A DNA stretch of 64,000 nucleotides. Source: Psococerastis gibbosa (taxonomy: Eukaryota; Arthropoda; Insecta; Psocodea; Psocidae). A model generated the notes under the pieces. The model had not been told where the DNA came from. It saw nothing but the letters and a program-made list of their open reading frames with translations, and made no database searches. A program made the position numbers and the translations under genes. Within the stretch, counting starts at the first letter, position 1, and each line of letters opens with the position of its first letter. Shown piece after piece: positions 21,101 through 31,512 of the stretch. The stretch lies in the NCBI GenBank assembly GCA_963971405.1, contig OZ020485.1, forward strand, positions 4,340,001 to 4,404,000. Reading direction: 5' to 3'.

Positions 21101-22922
21101 TATAATATTTTATATTTGAAGCCGCCATTGGGTAAGTAGACTGCCACAAATCTATATATTGAAAAATTCTTGTATTAATGTAGGCTAATTGAGTGTAGTA
21201 TTGTCGTAAACTATACGGCGTATCATGTGTGCGTGCAGGTAAGCTTCGCAGGGTAATATCAGGTTTTACAGTTTTAGGCCAATTACAATTGTACATTTAG
21301 ACCTGCCTGACATTGTGTCATTCTTCTTAAATAGATAACATGTCGGGGAAAATGTTTTCAGGGTTATTTATACATCCCATGCTATGCAATATCATGAAAC
21401 TGCTGTTGAAAATTAACAAAACCTATATCCCCTTCTGCAAAAATACATAGACATATATATATATCCATTTACTCATTTCCAAGTCAAAGTCCATTATATT
21501 ATTCGTAAAAAACACTTTTTTGGTTCCTGGGACCACCTCAGAACGTGTAAATCCACTGAAATTACGAACATCACTATGCTTCCCTTTTACAATACAACGT
21601 ATAAATAGGAAAACAACAAAACAATTCTTCAATGGAAACATGGCTACTCAAAATTGTTTTTTTCTATTTTAATCCCAGAGTAGGTCAATCTTTATTGGCG
21701 TAGTATAGGCCCGCTGGCCTTAATAAATTGAAAACCCAACATGTATTCATTAGTCAGGCGCTTATTCCACCGACGTCAATAGTCAAAATAATGAAGAACC
21801 AGTAGAATCCGGGCTGATAGGCCGTATCAGCCCGGATTCTACTGGTTCTTCATTCGACTCCGGCCGTGAAAGCCTTTGCAGTCAAAATAATGCTGATATT
21901 GACGTGGTAGCAGACATTTTTACACTGTCTTTAATGTCTGCTACCACGTCAAACACGTCAATAATCACTATGACGTCGGTGGAATATGCGCCTTGGGACA
22001 GGTAGAGTAGTGGTACAGACTCCGACTTTCACCCAAAACGTTGTTGGTTCTAACTTCGAGTCCCATAAAGCACATTTGTTACATTCTCTGGCTAAGCTTT
22101 GAAGGGCATGTAAAGCAGGCGGTCCTAGGCTTTTCTAGTTATGGGTAGTAGTTGTAGTAGTTTGGTTGGACACAGTCCCAGGCCACGGTGTGGGCCCATA
22201 GGACAGGGGACCTCCTGATTATAGTGGATTCCGAACCACTTGGGAAACACAGTGAAGTCACACAATTAGTTCGGAGGTGACCAGGACAAGCCCTACCATG
22301 TTTCCCTACCGGCACTGTGCACACTACCAAGTTATCTGCATCTTTGAACCTGCTCTGGTCCGCTGGATTCAACTTGGTAAGAGAGGGCTCTATAGCCCTA
22401 ACTCCGCTAGGTTGGCTTTGTAATAGAACAAAAAAGTAAATATTTATTTATTTATTTATTTGTTATTGCTTTCATATTATTCATTTGTCCCCCGTAAGCT
22501 CGTCAATTCCAAAAACTTTATAACTTAATTCATAATTGATTATTGCTTTGTTATTAAAATTACATTGCTTTGGGCGTGAGAACCACCAGCCATCCCCGAG
22601 ACAGTGTCGGGCTCGATGGGGGGGGGGGGGGCCGGCGAGAAAAACCAGTGAATACTAGATCAAATGTACTTGTCACGTAAACCAAATACAAATATTCTAC
22701 TATTAGTTACCATATCATGGCACCCCCCCCCCTGAAATTTTTCTGGGTCCGCCTTTGCCCCAAGATCCCTCCACATTCCCATGTCTTACAAATGTTTAAC
22801 TTTATTGAGTGCTTACTTACATTGCTTACGGCGACACCGAGGACGACCAGCCATCCCCAGCCTCCATCCGGAACCTGGCCAATGGCCATGACTCTGTCCG
22901 AATTGGCCTTTTTCTGCTGCAT
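15016..22922 (-). CDS. SLC16 (monocarboxylate transporter)-like gene, copy B, complete
   Basis: Eight exons: 22922-22821, 20612-20342, 18963-18713, 18317-18108, 17654-17442, 17248-17086, 16636-16445 and 15137-15016. They total 1524 bases and join in frame to 507 residues plus TGA, a normal SLC16 length. Visible landmarks are PDGGWGW at the start of helix 1 (about residues 17-23), loop RKFSYRKVALTG after helix 2, YFSSKKGVAVGW between helices 4 and 5, an acidic 6-7 loop (about 209-300), helices 7-12 from SGSFLMVILGTG onward, the helix 8 segment SAFDIAGRP (family RxGDxxGR region, here without the usual Asp-Arg order), GLLRDTTHSY before the last helix, and a basic tail RICTRSKS. Twelve membrane segments are expected from the family. 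Substrate unknown. Every donor is GT and every acceptor AG. Copy A is the tandem paralogue. Confidence 0.9.
15957..16108. mobile_element. C-run MITE in copy B intron 7
   Basis: Ends GGCCCGTACTCATG and CCTGAGTACGGGCC (12 of 14 paired, inverted). Each end has a C run, one followed by GAAATTTG and the other by AAACAAAAATCC. Same layout as 11910-12074. Confidence 0.75.
16445..16636 (-). CDS. SLC16-like copy B, coding exon 7
   Basis: 192 bases, phase 1 to 1. Acceptor GGTTCAG, donor GTAAGG. It encodes helix 10 (MIPILVLSGICGLF), then EKIPTALGLQMVSKGIAVL and GPLVG (helix 11), the typical SLC16 order before helix 12. Confidence 0.88.
17086..17248 (-). CDS. SLC16-like copy B, coding exon 6
   Basis: 163 bases, phase 0 to 1, starting SLQYTRSETATCMAVLSAFD and continuing IAGRPILPF; acceptor ATTTCAG, donor GTAAGT. 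It covers helices 8-9. Confidence 0.86.
17442..17654 (-). CDS. SLC16-like copy B, coding exon 5
   Basis: 213 bases (71 codons, phase 0 to 0). Acceptor CTTTCAG, donor GTCAGT. It encodes the end of the central loop (TSEDAFWRKL) and helix 7 (SGSFLMVILGTGVIF...LFPLFLR). Confidence 0.87.
18108..18317 (-). CDS. SLC16-like copy B, coding exon 4 (acidic loop)
   Basis: 210 bases (70 codons) with acceptor GTTTCCAG and donor CAG/GTAAAG. Rich in Glu, Asp and Val (VEVEKGAEGVADNFEE). Just past the donor, sequence similar to the exon interior resumes (AAAGACAGATAATATGGATG against AAAGATAGAAATGGATG) and then hits a stop, so a partial duplicate of the exon follows here too. Confidence 0.8.
18713..18963 (-). 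CDS. SLC16-like copy B, coding exon 3
   Basis: 251 bases, helices 4-6, acceptor GTTGCCAG, standard donor GTAAGT (copy A has GCAAGT). It ends HMRK. Confidence 0.88.
19066..19900 (+). repeat. 850-bp dispersed repeat (family A) in copy B intron 2
   Basis: Starts ATTGCTTTCCAATTTATACG and ends near ATATTGGAAAGCATG. It has the TCTG/TGTC tract (19196-19230), GGGTTTTATTTTCGAAAAA, CTCCAACGATTT and a C run. Opposite orientation to the copies at 5979, 23493, 29127 and 45090. Confidence 0.8.
19907..20260. repeat. 250-bp-period direct duplication with mariner-like end
   Basis: AATTTCATGAAATGAAAAAA through GTGACACACCCTGTATATGT occurs twice (about 19915-20007 and 20163-20258). A fragment of family A repeat lies between the two copies. 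GTGACACACCCTGTATA resembles the terminus of mariner-type MITEs. Confidence 0.65.
20342..20612 (-). CDS. SLC16-like copy B, coding exon 2
   Basis: 271 bases, helices 2-3; acceptor TTTCCAG, donor GTGAGT, phase 0 to 1. It is the direct counterpart of copy A 4192-4462. Confidence 0.88.
20805..20875. mobile_element. retroposon 3' tail with AAAG repeat
   Basis: An AAAG/GAAA microsatellite is joined to AATTGCCCTTATATTTTCCA and GGGCGAATTT. The same junction occurs at 34323-34380, so it is the 3' end of a dispersed retroposon (minus orientation) with its simple-repeat tail. Confidence 0.5.
21495..21615 (-). repeat. family A repeat fragment
   Basis: Contains TTTTTTGGTTCCTGGGACC and ACGTATAAATAGGAAAAC, the right part of the 850-bp repeat. 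Confidence 0.65.
21757..21992. mobile_element. PIF/Harbinger-type MITE 2 with nested hairpin element
   Basis: Begins GGCGCTTATTCCACCGACGTC and ends GACGTCGGTGGAATATGCGCC. The inner arms carry GACGTGGTAGCAGACA, as in the MITE at 14406. The hairpin element 21794-21879 is inserted in the left arm. The 3-base target duplication is not intact; a SINE abuts the right end. Confidence 0.75.
21794..21879 (+). mobile_element. 86-bp hairpin element, copy 2
   Basis: The stem AACCAGTAGAATCCGGGCTG pairs with its complement after a loop of about 5 bases; the tail is TCCGGCCGTGAAAGCCTTTG. It is flanked by the perfect 13-base direct repeat AGTCAAAATAATG (21781-21793, 21880-21892). Near-identical to 6397-6480. 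Confidence 0.85.
21996..22460 (+). mobile_element. tRNA-derived SINE family 1, interrupted copy
   Basis: The head (GGTAGAGTAGTGGTACAGAC, GTTGGTTC) and body run to about 22137. The remaining body and TTTA tail resume near 22378 (AAGAGAGGGCTCTATAGCCC). The 240-base insert resembles 53205-53400 (GGAGGTGACCAGGAC, GGATTCAAC). Confidence 0.7.
22561..22615 (-). pseudogene. decayed duplicate of copy B exon 1
   Basis: The minus strand retains CGGGGATGGCTGGTGGTTCTC (GWLVVL) and the AGCAATGTAA donor context of exon 1, about 205 bases downstream of the real exon. It is frame-broken. Equivalent in position to the relic at 5682-5741 in copy A. Confidence 0.6.
22821..22922 (-). CDS. SLC16-like copy B, coding exon 1
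   Basis: 34 residues from MQQKKANSDR to GVAVSN, donor GTAAGT. An AG (TTCACCAG) immediately precedes G-ATG, so an upstream 5' UTR exon is likely. Confidence 0.87.
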
Positions 22923-23492
22923 CCTGGTGAAGCTGGTATAGTATTGTTACTGTTAAGTACTCTGAACTATGACCTCAAATGAAAGTTAAAGGCACTTTAA
23001 GAGCATATAGACAGTCCATTTGGGACTTATATATTTTCCATTGGAATACAGCACTTTCCCACTATACAGGCACTACAATACAACTGCAGAAATACTCCAC
23101 GCAAGGGGCTTCCACAGAAAAAAAAAAATTGGTTGCCCCCTAAAAAGGTGTTGATTAGAACCTTTGTCCCAATAATGACCCCTTACTGTTGAATGTGAAA
23201 ATATTAAAAAATAAATAAATACATGTTGGTGTTTTTAGCTGTGGATTACAAGAGCCAAAACACCGGCTGGCATGGGTAACATGAAAATGACGTCACATTC
23301 CGGATACTATGAACAAATACTAGTAATTCTACTACTCGCGGCTAATCCGCGGCATCACAAATGACGTCACATCTCACATTCAACAGTCATGTCATTTGTC
23401 ATCTACCATCAAATTTAAATTGATGGGGAAAAATATTTTCCCCCTACTAAATTACATTTTGAAGGTAAAAATAATAAAAGAACCGGTCCGAG

Positions 23493-24320
23493 TTTACTCG
23501 AACATGCTTTCCAATTTATCAAAATTAGTAGACAGAGTAAATTAGTAATTTCATGGTAAACAATTTTCCTATTGTTAAATTTCCGATATCTCGGGAGGGG
23601 GGCTCCATCTAACGTCACTGCAGGTGAGGTAAACTCTAGATAGGTCAGACCAACACATTACCACACAGCAATAATGGCAGAGCACGCAATGCATTTGAGC
23701 GTGAATTTTCTATCATTTCTTCAAAAAAAACATTTTTTTGCACAAAACTAATAGTTTTTTGGGCAAGTAACCTATCCGGCTTCGTTACTCAAACACCTAA
23801 AACATACCTGTAGGTAGAAATCATCGATAGAAAGGTTTCGCAGAAAAATTATTTCTTAGTAATTTTGCATTAAAATTTAGTTATTTTTATTTTTTTACCC
23901 CCAGAAGCAATCTATCAAGGAGCAATAATGACGACTACAATATATGTGAATTTAAAAGAAATCGTTGGAGCCGTTTCTGAGAAATAAGTTTTTTAGACGT
24001 TTTTTGGAATTTGTTGAGAATTAAACCCTCTCAAATTGAGTTAGCCCAAAATAAAAAAAAATAGGCCCGAGGTATGATTTTTGTGACCCTACATCCCGAA
24101 TTTCATAATAATCGACCGAGTAGTTTGCCTGGTAATCGATGAACAGACAGACAGACAGACAGAGCGACCGAGCGACAGAGCGACCGAGCAACAGACAGAC
24201 AGACACCACTTTTTTGGGTTCCTGGGACCTCAAAACGTTTAATTCCGTTGAAATCTCGGAATCGAAAATTTGGACCGTCACAAAGCTTCCCTTATACTAC
24301 GTATAAATTGAAAAGCAATT
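23493..24320 (-). repeat. 850-bp dispersed repeat (family A)
   Basis: Left end ACCGGTCCGAGTTTACTCG then CATGCTTTCCAATTTATC; right end CTACGTATAAATTGAAAAGC. Its GACA tract (24142-24205) is interrupted by GAGCGACC units. Confidence 0.8.
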
Positions 24321-24579
24321 AAGGGGTATAAAACAAATATATACAATACATTAAAATAGGTTCTCAAAAACTGTCAGGTAGCCTATTCTCTCGTCTCGCT
24401 GGCAATTACATAGTAAGGTACAACAGAAAGACTCGACATGAAAGGGAAAACTATTCTTCTGACCCGGGTCCACCCAACCCTAGGGTGCCTAACTTTGGTC
24501 GGTATGGGAAACGCGGCCGCCCGGTTTAGAGGGAGAGGGTATTCTCCACCGATAGGAAACGCTTGTATCAGTTTAGGTT

Positions 24580-25225
24580 AGGTACCTGGCATGTTAAGTA
24601 GGTCGCAGACAGCCGTCAACTAAGCCTGTTCGTCCCGTGTCACCTATTTATCTTCCTATCTCTAATTTCTACTTTGTCCTCTAAAGTCATCTTTAAGTCT
24701 CACTGTATTTATATATATTCTCACCACTATGCCCGTCAGAAAGTCTTTTTTAACTTATAAGATCTGACATTTCGACTACACTATGTAATGCCCATGTAAT
24801 CTATTTATTTAAAAGTAATATATCCTAGTGACAGAAATATGCTAAAAACCTATTAAATACAGTCCCAAAATTAAACCCGCCATATACTGTATACCAGCAC
24901 AAAGACATCTCGAAATAAATTATGGGGCACTCGTGGAGTTTACAAGGCAGTTTGTCAAATCAGGCATTTGTTATAGAAAACAATATTGCAGACATAAAAC
25001 AAATTATAACGTTATAAGGGAGATTAGGTCATTATATTGTAGGTCTGGTAGGTTCCAAATGTGATCTTGCCCGTAATCACCTCTTCTTTCATTTTTTTTT
25101 TGAAGATTGGCGATCATCATTCATCATGGTAATTTGGACATTGATGAGTGCTGCTCTGAAAAGGGAAGTCGTCATTTTGTCAAACCAGTGCCTCAGGTGA
25201 CAATCAAAATATAATCACCGAAAAG
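24580..25225. other. 5' flanking block of copy B shared with copy A
   Basis: Carries TACCTGGCATGTTAAGTAGG, CCCGTGTCACCTATTT, TAGGTCTGGTAGGT and GACAATCAAAATATAATCAC in the order seen at 11450-11660, about 1.7-2.3 kb upstream of the copy B start. It is longer here, so one copy has gained or lost sequence. Confidence 0.6.
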
Positions 25226-25488
25226 GTGGCAAATGTACTTAATGGTCATATAGACATGGGTCAACAATTATATTACAGGAGCAGTGGTGGCTCATAAGGA
25301 TAAAAATTTGGTGAGGACAAGCAAAAAAAAAAAGGATTACAGTTAAGAGGCAAGTTCTGTAGCAGCCTCTTCGGCTGACTGAGTTGAGTGCGACAAAACA
25401 TTGAAAAATATTATTCACGACGCTTTAGCACTTTTCAGTAATCATATTTTGTGCCGGCCTGTTATAGTAGGGGAGCCCGTGATGTTAA

Positions 25489-25923
25489 GGTGCCCATTCC
25501 ACATACGTACAACGTCAATGAAAATTATGAAATTGAAGGGCATTTCAATTTTACTCTATGCCATTGTTAAAATTGATCAATGATCAATTGATAATAGAGT
25601 AAAATCACAAACAATGAAACAAACAATCTAAAATTAAAAAATGGCGTCATGTGATATGACAAGTACAACTATTTTAATTGATTTCTCTAAAAAGAAAGCA
25701 TTTCGGTATAAAAATTATAATAAGGATTAAATAATAAGGCGACGAAGAAAACAAGTACAATTTCAAGAAACAAATTTCACAAATTTGGCGCATAGGCCTA
25801 CGCTTCAATTAAAAATTGTCAATTTTTGAAAAAACATATGGAATGGCCCCAATCAATGAGAAATTGAAATGTCCTTCAATTTCATAATTTTCATTGACGT
25901 TGTACGTATGTGGAATTGGCGCC
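25489..25923. mobile_element. PIF/Harbinger-type MITE 3
   Basis: Ends GGTGCCCATTCCACATACG and CGTATGTGGAATTGGCGCC with long inverted arms (about 65 bases) and TAA target duplications (25486-25488, 25924-25926). The core TTAAAATTGATCAATGATCA is shared with the MITE at 46141. Non-coding. From 25927 to 27770 I recognise only a C run (about 26450) and a poly-A tract (26882-26905). Confidence 0.85.
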
Positions 25924-27772
25924 TAAATGGGGATTTACTCAAGCGTCATAGAGACCTACTGGGTTGCAAAGCTTATAGATGTGTGGGGACCACTTAGTCC
26001 CACATGTGTAATAACCAGTCTGCTTCCAGCTTCACCTTTTTCCCGGTAGATGGCGCTGTTCACATTCAGATAATTCAATATTCCTCAATCTTCCTTTTAC
26101 GTATTTATTTCTCTTATTCAATAATATCTTTAATCTACCCTCTGTGTCTCATCAGCTCCTTTAGCTGTGGACACAGAGTTGGTTTTTCTATATGGAAGCA
26201 GGCTGGATCAAATTCAATATTAATTGTAAGCATGTATCGTTCTCGTCTCACAGCTCATATTGTAACCACTGTGTGTTAAATTACGAATGCCTCAGTGTTC
26301 AGTAACCCCCCTTTAAAACTTTGCTCGTTCACAGTTGTTAAAACACTTAATTCCTTCGACCCGCGACCACCGGTCTCCAGATCACCGCTCTGCAGCTTGA
26401 CGGACTACTGGTGGCTTGCCTTCTATTTTTAAACCGAGCTAATCTAGGCCCCCCCCCCCCCGGCCCAACTAATTTTATATTTTATTTTTCAGCTACTTTA
26501 CCATACGAACAAACTAACTAACGCTACATACTCGAACTCAACCCCAGTACGGCAAACCGCGCCTTTCCAGTTGCCGTACTGTTACAATTAAAATCCTCTC
26601 CACTCTCTCACCTCTATCCGAGTTCCTCCCAAATTACCCATCCCATCCCTTAAGTAACGAACGTTTTATTTCAGCGTCTACAGGAACCTACCTGACGTGA
26701 GATGGTAGTGGTTTTTAGAGGGTCGGCTGGCGGCCTACTCGAGGTTGAACGCTAAGTTAACCCCTCACTACCTGGATGCCATCCTGATTCACTCATGCAG
26801 GAGCATGGCAGTGTTGAAAGGAGGCAAGTAAAGGCACAGGTGCCAGGTGCTTGGTTTGCAAGTTTTCCACTTCCGCAGAAACAAAAAAAAAAAAAAAAAA
26901 AAAAATGTTAAATTACTCTAACTTGAGTCGAAGCACTGCAATACAAACCAATTCGTCCTTCGACTAGTTACAGATGATTGAAATGATCAGGAATTATTCA
27001 TTATAATAATATATTATATTCATATTAATAATATTAAATAGTAAATATTTATAAACTTTAATTTAATTCTCATAACTTTTATTAAAAATAAATTAAAAAT
27101 AACCAAATTAGCCAAAACGTTGGAAATACGCTGTAAATAATATCATGGCGTCATGGCAACTGAACTCAAAGTGGGGACGCAGTGAGAAATATAGGCATCA
27201 CGCAGTTGCACATCTTTAAAGTCCTCCCGTTTCTTTAGGTCACACTCAAATGGTCAGATTAGTGAAATATACACTACTTAGCATGTAATGAACTTAGCAT
27301 ACCTTAATCTGACGCGCTCGAGTAAATCCCGAAATCCCCGCTTGGGCTCGCCTACTATTAGCAATAGATTGGAATCAGGGAGTTGGTGTCTCTCTGTACT
27401 CTATTGTACAATAGCTTTGTTGTGCATTTTGTTCATGTTTTTTCATAGTTTTAATTTTTTCTTCTAGAATGTTCATGTTTTGGTTGGCCTACAAAATTAG
27501 GTGAGCCACTGCCTCATTTGCCTCTAATAGTGAGCCGCCACTGTACAGTAGGCAGGTATATTTTTCTATTTTTTAACCACTTTGGCCAATTAACCCGTCT
27601 TCGTTGACCAATCAGACCACGCCATAGAACCAAATACTGCGATGCGTGCTCCAATTTGTAGAAGGAAGTAGGTCAATTGGCGGAAGTGGTTGAAAATTCT
27701 TTGGTGGTAACGGTGGAACGCGGGACGGACGGGACGGGACGGTGGTGTCAAATGTTCGAGCCACGTGTTTTC

Positions 27773-28163
27773 TCTCAAGAGGTAGAAAACTAGAAAATTA
27801 GCAACCCAAAATTTGTCGCGTTTAATGACTTTTTATTTTTTATTTAATTAGCAATTCAATTTATTAAAGATTTGGCTCCTGTAAGTTTTAGAAGACTACT
27901 TCATGCATCATATAATAGAAAATATTAAATTTTCTTCCATAAAAACCAGAGGGGACTAAAATTTCGCGTAATCTGGGATTTTTGGAAAAACTACAAAACC
28001 GAAAAGTAAAAATACCCGATTATATGATGCACGAAGTATATAGTCTTCTACAACTTAAATGGGCCAAAGGTTTAATAACTTACTGAGTTAATTAAATAAA
28101 AAAATGAAAAGTAGGTATTTAACTTTGGGATGCCAATTTTCTACGTAGCATATCCTCTTAAGA
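27773..28163. mobile_element. foldback element, about 390 bp
   Basis: Arms of about 140 bases are inverted: the left has GGTAGAAAACTAGAAAATTAG through GAAGACTACTTCATGCATCA, and the right ends with the complement of TAGAAAATTGGCATCCCAAA, the core complement being TGATGCACGAAGTATATAGT. CTCAAGAGG at the left and CCTCTTAAG at the right extend the arms. No open frame. The segment 28164-29126 is GC-richer around 28430-28780, with no recognised gene. Confidence 0.7.
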
Positions 28164-29126
28164 ACAAGGTTGGTATCGGAGGGTTCCGGGTGTGTGATAC
28201 TTTGGGTTAAGAGTAGCGCGAAGTGTGATTAACAACATGGGATTATTAATGATTGCGTGACACAGTTTTCCCATTATGTGTCCCGACACTTTCCGATGTC
28301 TCATAAAACATACTCCGCACTTCCATCATAATGCATCAAGCAATCAATACTCCACAAAGGAGACACGTCACAACTTGGAAGACAATTTGGTAGCGTCGGA
28401 ATTAAATAAGATTGCCAAACGATTTCAGCTAAAGCTGTGTCCACACTGTCCACACTATGCCGCGTTGGCTGTTGGTACGCCAACGCCAACGCGGCAAATC
28501 TGATTGTTGGCCTCCCGTCCACACCGAGAGTTGGTATTCAGCCGCCAAATGTCTGCCGAGGTGGATTTACTAGGAGGATATACCTGCGTGCCGCGTGAAG
28601 CCAACGGTTGGCACGATCCCACTACCCGCTCTCGATGGCTTCCTTTCACGGAGACCGACACTTTAGCAATTTTCTGCGGCGAACCGTTGACTCAGCGGCA
28701 CATGCCAACGGCCACGTCCACATTGTTACCCATTGTTACCCATTGTTACATAGTTACCCAAATATACCTAATATTAGAACAATAGTCAAAAAAACTAGAA
28801 CTTGGCCATCATTCCCTCTCTTTCCGACTCTTGGTTTATTTCCGCAGCGGCACTTGTTCTTATACAAGACATTGCGAATTTTTTTACTCTATCAGTGGGG
28901 ATATGGTACAGAGACCCAGACCAGCTAATACTAGAAGAATTGAGCACCTTGTAGTATCTGTAGGCTACCTTGGTTATTGTATATTAAGTCATGCTCTCGT
29001 CTGTTATATTGCCTCAGTGGTAAGCTTGTCTCAACTTGTCCATTATCGCTTGTAGCCAGTGTAATTTGACATCGAGGACTTATAGCCTACCAGTTTGCCG
29101 TAATACATACGGAAAGAACATAAAGA

Positions 29127-29912
29127 ACCGGTCCGAGTTTACTCGAACATGCTTTCGAATTTATCAATTAGTAGATAGAGGAAATGAGTAATTTCATGAT
29201 AAATAATTTTCCTATGGTTAAATTTCGGATATCTCGGGGAGGTGACGTAAATTCTAGACAAGCCAGCCCAACACATTACCACACAGTAATTATGACAGTG
29301 CACGCAATGCATTTGCGTGTGAATTTTCTATCATTAAAAAAAAAATTGCACAAAACAAATAGTTTTTTGTGAAAGCAACCTGTCCGGGTTCGTTACTCAA
29401 TTTACCACCTAAAACATGCCAGAAGGTCGAAATCGTCGATTGAAAGGTTTCGCAGAAAAAATATTTTTTAATAATTGTTCATTAAAATTTAGTCATTTTT
29501 ATTTTTTTACCCCCAGAAGCAAACTATCAAGGGGTAAGCGACCCCAAACATTTTATTAACATTAATAACGAGTACAACATGAATTTAAAAGAAATCGTTG
29601 GAGCCGTTATTTTTGAGAAATTATTTTCTTAGACGCTTTTTTGGAGTTTTTTTTTGAGAATAAAACCCCCCAAATTGAGTTAGCCCAAATAATAAAATTG
29701 TCCCGAGATATGATTTTTGTGAGCCTACATGCTAAATTTCATAAAAATCAACAGAGTAGTTTGCCCGGAAATCGATGAACAGACAGAGCGACAGACAGAC
29801 ATTTCGTAAAAACCACTTTTTTGGGTTCCTGGGACCTCAAAACGTGGAAATCCGTTGAAATCTTGGAATCGAAAATTTCGACCATCACAAAGCTACGTAT
29901 AAATTGGAAAGC
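29127..29912 (-). repeat. 850-bp dispersed repeat (family A)
   Basis: Left end ACCGGTCCGAGTTTACTCG, CATGCTTTCGAATTTATC; right end TACGTATAAATTGGAAAGC. The GACA tract is short (29780-29800). The stretch 29913-30955 shows nothing I recognise. Confidence 0.8.
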
Positions 29913-30959
29913 AATAATGTCCGATATACATGGGGTCGTTGGTATTGGACAAGGGACCAATGGGCCACTTTTCACAGGCTCATAAAAAGTCCTTGAGGAC
30001 ATTATTATTATTAGTTGATGTACAAGCCGTCAAGTCTATAGGTACAGTACTGAGTACATACTAACTGCATAATTTTTTTTACTAAGTGTTGTATTGGTTC
30101 AGGAAGACAGGAAATCAAAAACTGTATAGATATTAATTTTTTCGCATTTTCAATGGTACTGCTACCAGAGGCTATTTCTCCATGATTATTCCACTATGGT
30201 TAACATATTCGCAAACTAAATACAAGTAGTAGAAACTAGGGGGTGCGTTAGAAAAAGGGGAGTGGGGAGTAGAGGGGTAGTGGTATATTCGAAGGGGAAG
30301 CATGATTTATGTTTGATTCAGCTGTTGCCCCCTTTCCCCCTCTCCCCGAGCTCCGAGCTCTTCTTATGGGCCCCTTAATTGTCTTCCGTAATGTGTTAAA
30401 TTCGCCTTTTTACTGCTTTTTCAGCAGCCAAATTGATATAGCCGAGGATGGGGTAGGAGGCGTGGAGGGGGCTGCTGGTCCGGGTTTGCTTTAAACATCA
30501 GTTCCAGTAACTGGACCAATTAGCTAATGCTGTTTTTATGGCGTAGTCAAAGAAACTTGCGCCGCCGCGCTTTTGGAATATCACTTTGTTATATCACTTT
30601 TCTTCGCGCTATACAAGTTTGATATTTTCAGCTGGGTATTTTTGCCAAGCAATTGTATAGTTGTTTCTCATATCGGATTACCATAACGTGTGAATGCATA
30701 GTCGCGTGGGATAATCTGAGCAGGGGGGGGATTTTTTATTGAGCTTAACTCGAATAACTCGTGTAAGCCGTATTGGAGGAAGGCAGGGACAACATTTCTC
30801 AATTTTGGGCTCAGTAGCCAAAAGCCAGTTTGTTACAGCTGAGCGCGTAAGCCTGAGGGTGGTGCTCATCAACTGTTGGTTTTTCCTAAATTATTTATAT
30901 AATTAGGCTATATATAATATATATAATTATAGAAAAAAATTGACTTGGTTGAATTGAAA

Positions 30960-31180
30960 GCCAGGATCTACGCCTACCTGGGACGTCATCTTAACCGCCC
31001 CAACAAGTCCAGTTCCCTCTAAATCCTCTACTTCCAGGTATATATTCTTATTGACAAGATTCGTATTGCGGTCCGGCGGCTAAGATGGCGCTCCGGTTAG
31101 GCGTAGATCGTGAGGTCGAATCCCGTCAGACCAGTTTTTTCTATATCCTCTAATTTCGGATATAACTAGGAGGTTACCTC
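30960..31180. mobile_element. tRNA-derived SINE family 2, inverted pair
   Basis: The plus half (31073-31135) has a tRNA-like head with GGTCCGGCGGCTAAGATGG and the B box AGGTCGAATCCCG, followed by TTTTTTCTATATCCTCTAAT. The opposing half (30960-31030) carries GGATCTACGCC and CATCTTAACCGCC in reverse. Related copies lie at 40540-40640 and 40802-40920. The stretch 31181-33990 has an AT microsatellite (31480-31505) and the weak repeats at 32720-33010 but no gene I can support. Confidence 0.65.
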
Positions 31181-31475
31181 TTCAACCAAAGTTAGTTAAA
31201 ATGTCAGTGTTGTATATATAGGCTAAAATATACTGTATATAATATACATATATCATATATTATTGTAAATATGTCGATTTTTCTCTAATAGGCCTACCAT
31301 TGGCGGACCTACGAATTTGGGGGAAGGCAAGTTAAAAAAGGAATTTGTTTTGTATTATTTGACACAAGTTACATATTTGGTCAAAAATTAGTATTCTATC
31401 TAGGGGTTTATTTACGAATTCTAACAGCAGTAAATTTTAGGTTTTACAAACGAAGAGACTTATATTTTATTATAT

Positions 31476-31512
<37 letters not shown>

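Noticed and set aside
28276..28785. Possible gene in the GC-richer segment
   Set aside because: Overlapping frames on both strands, no recognised domain, no convincing splice structure.
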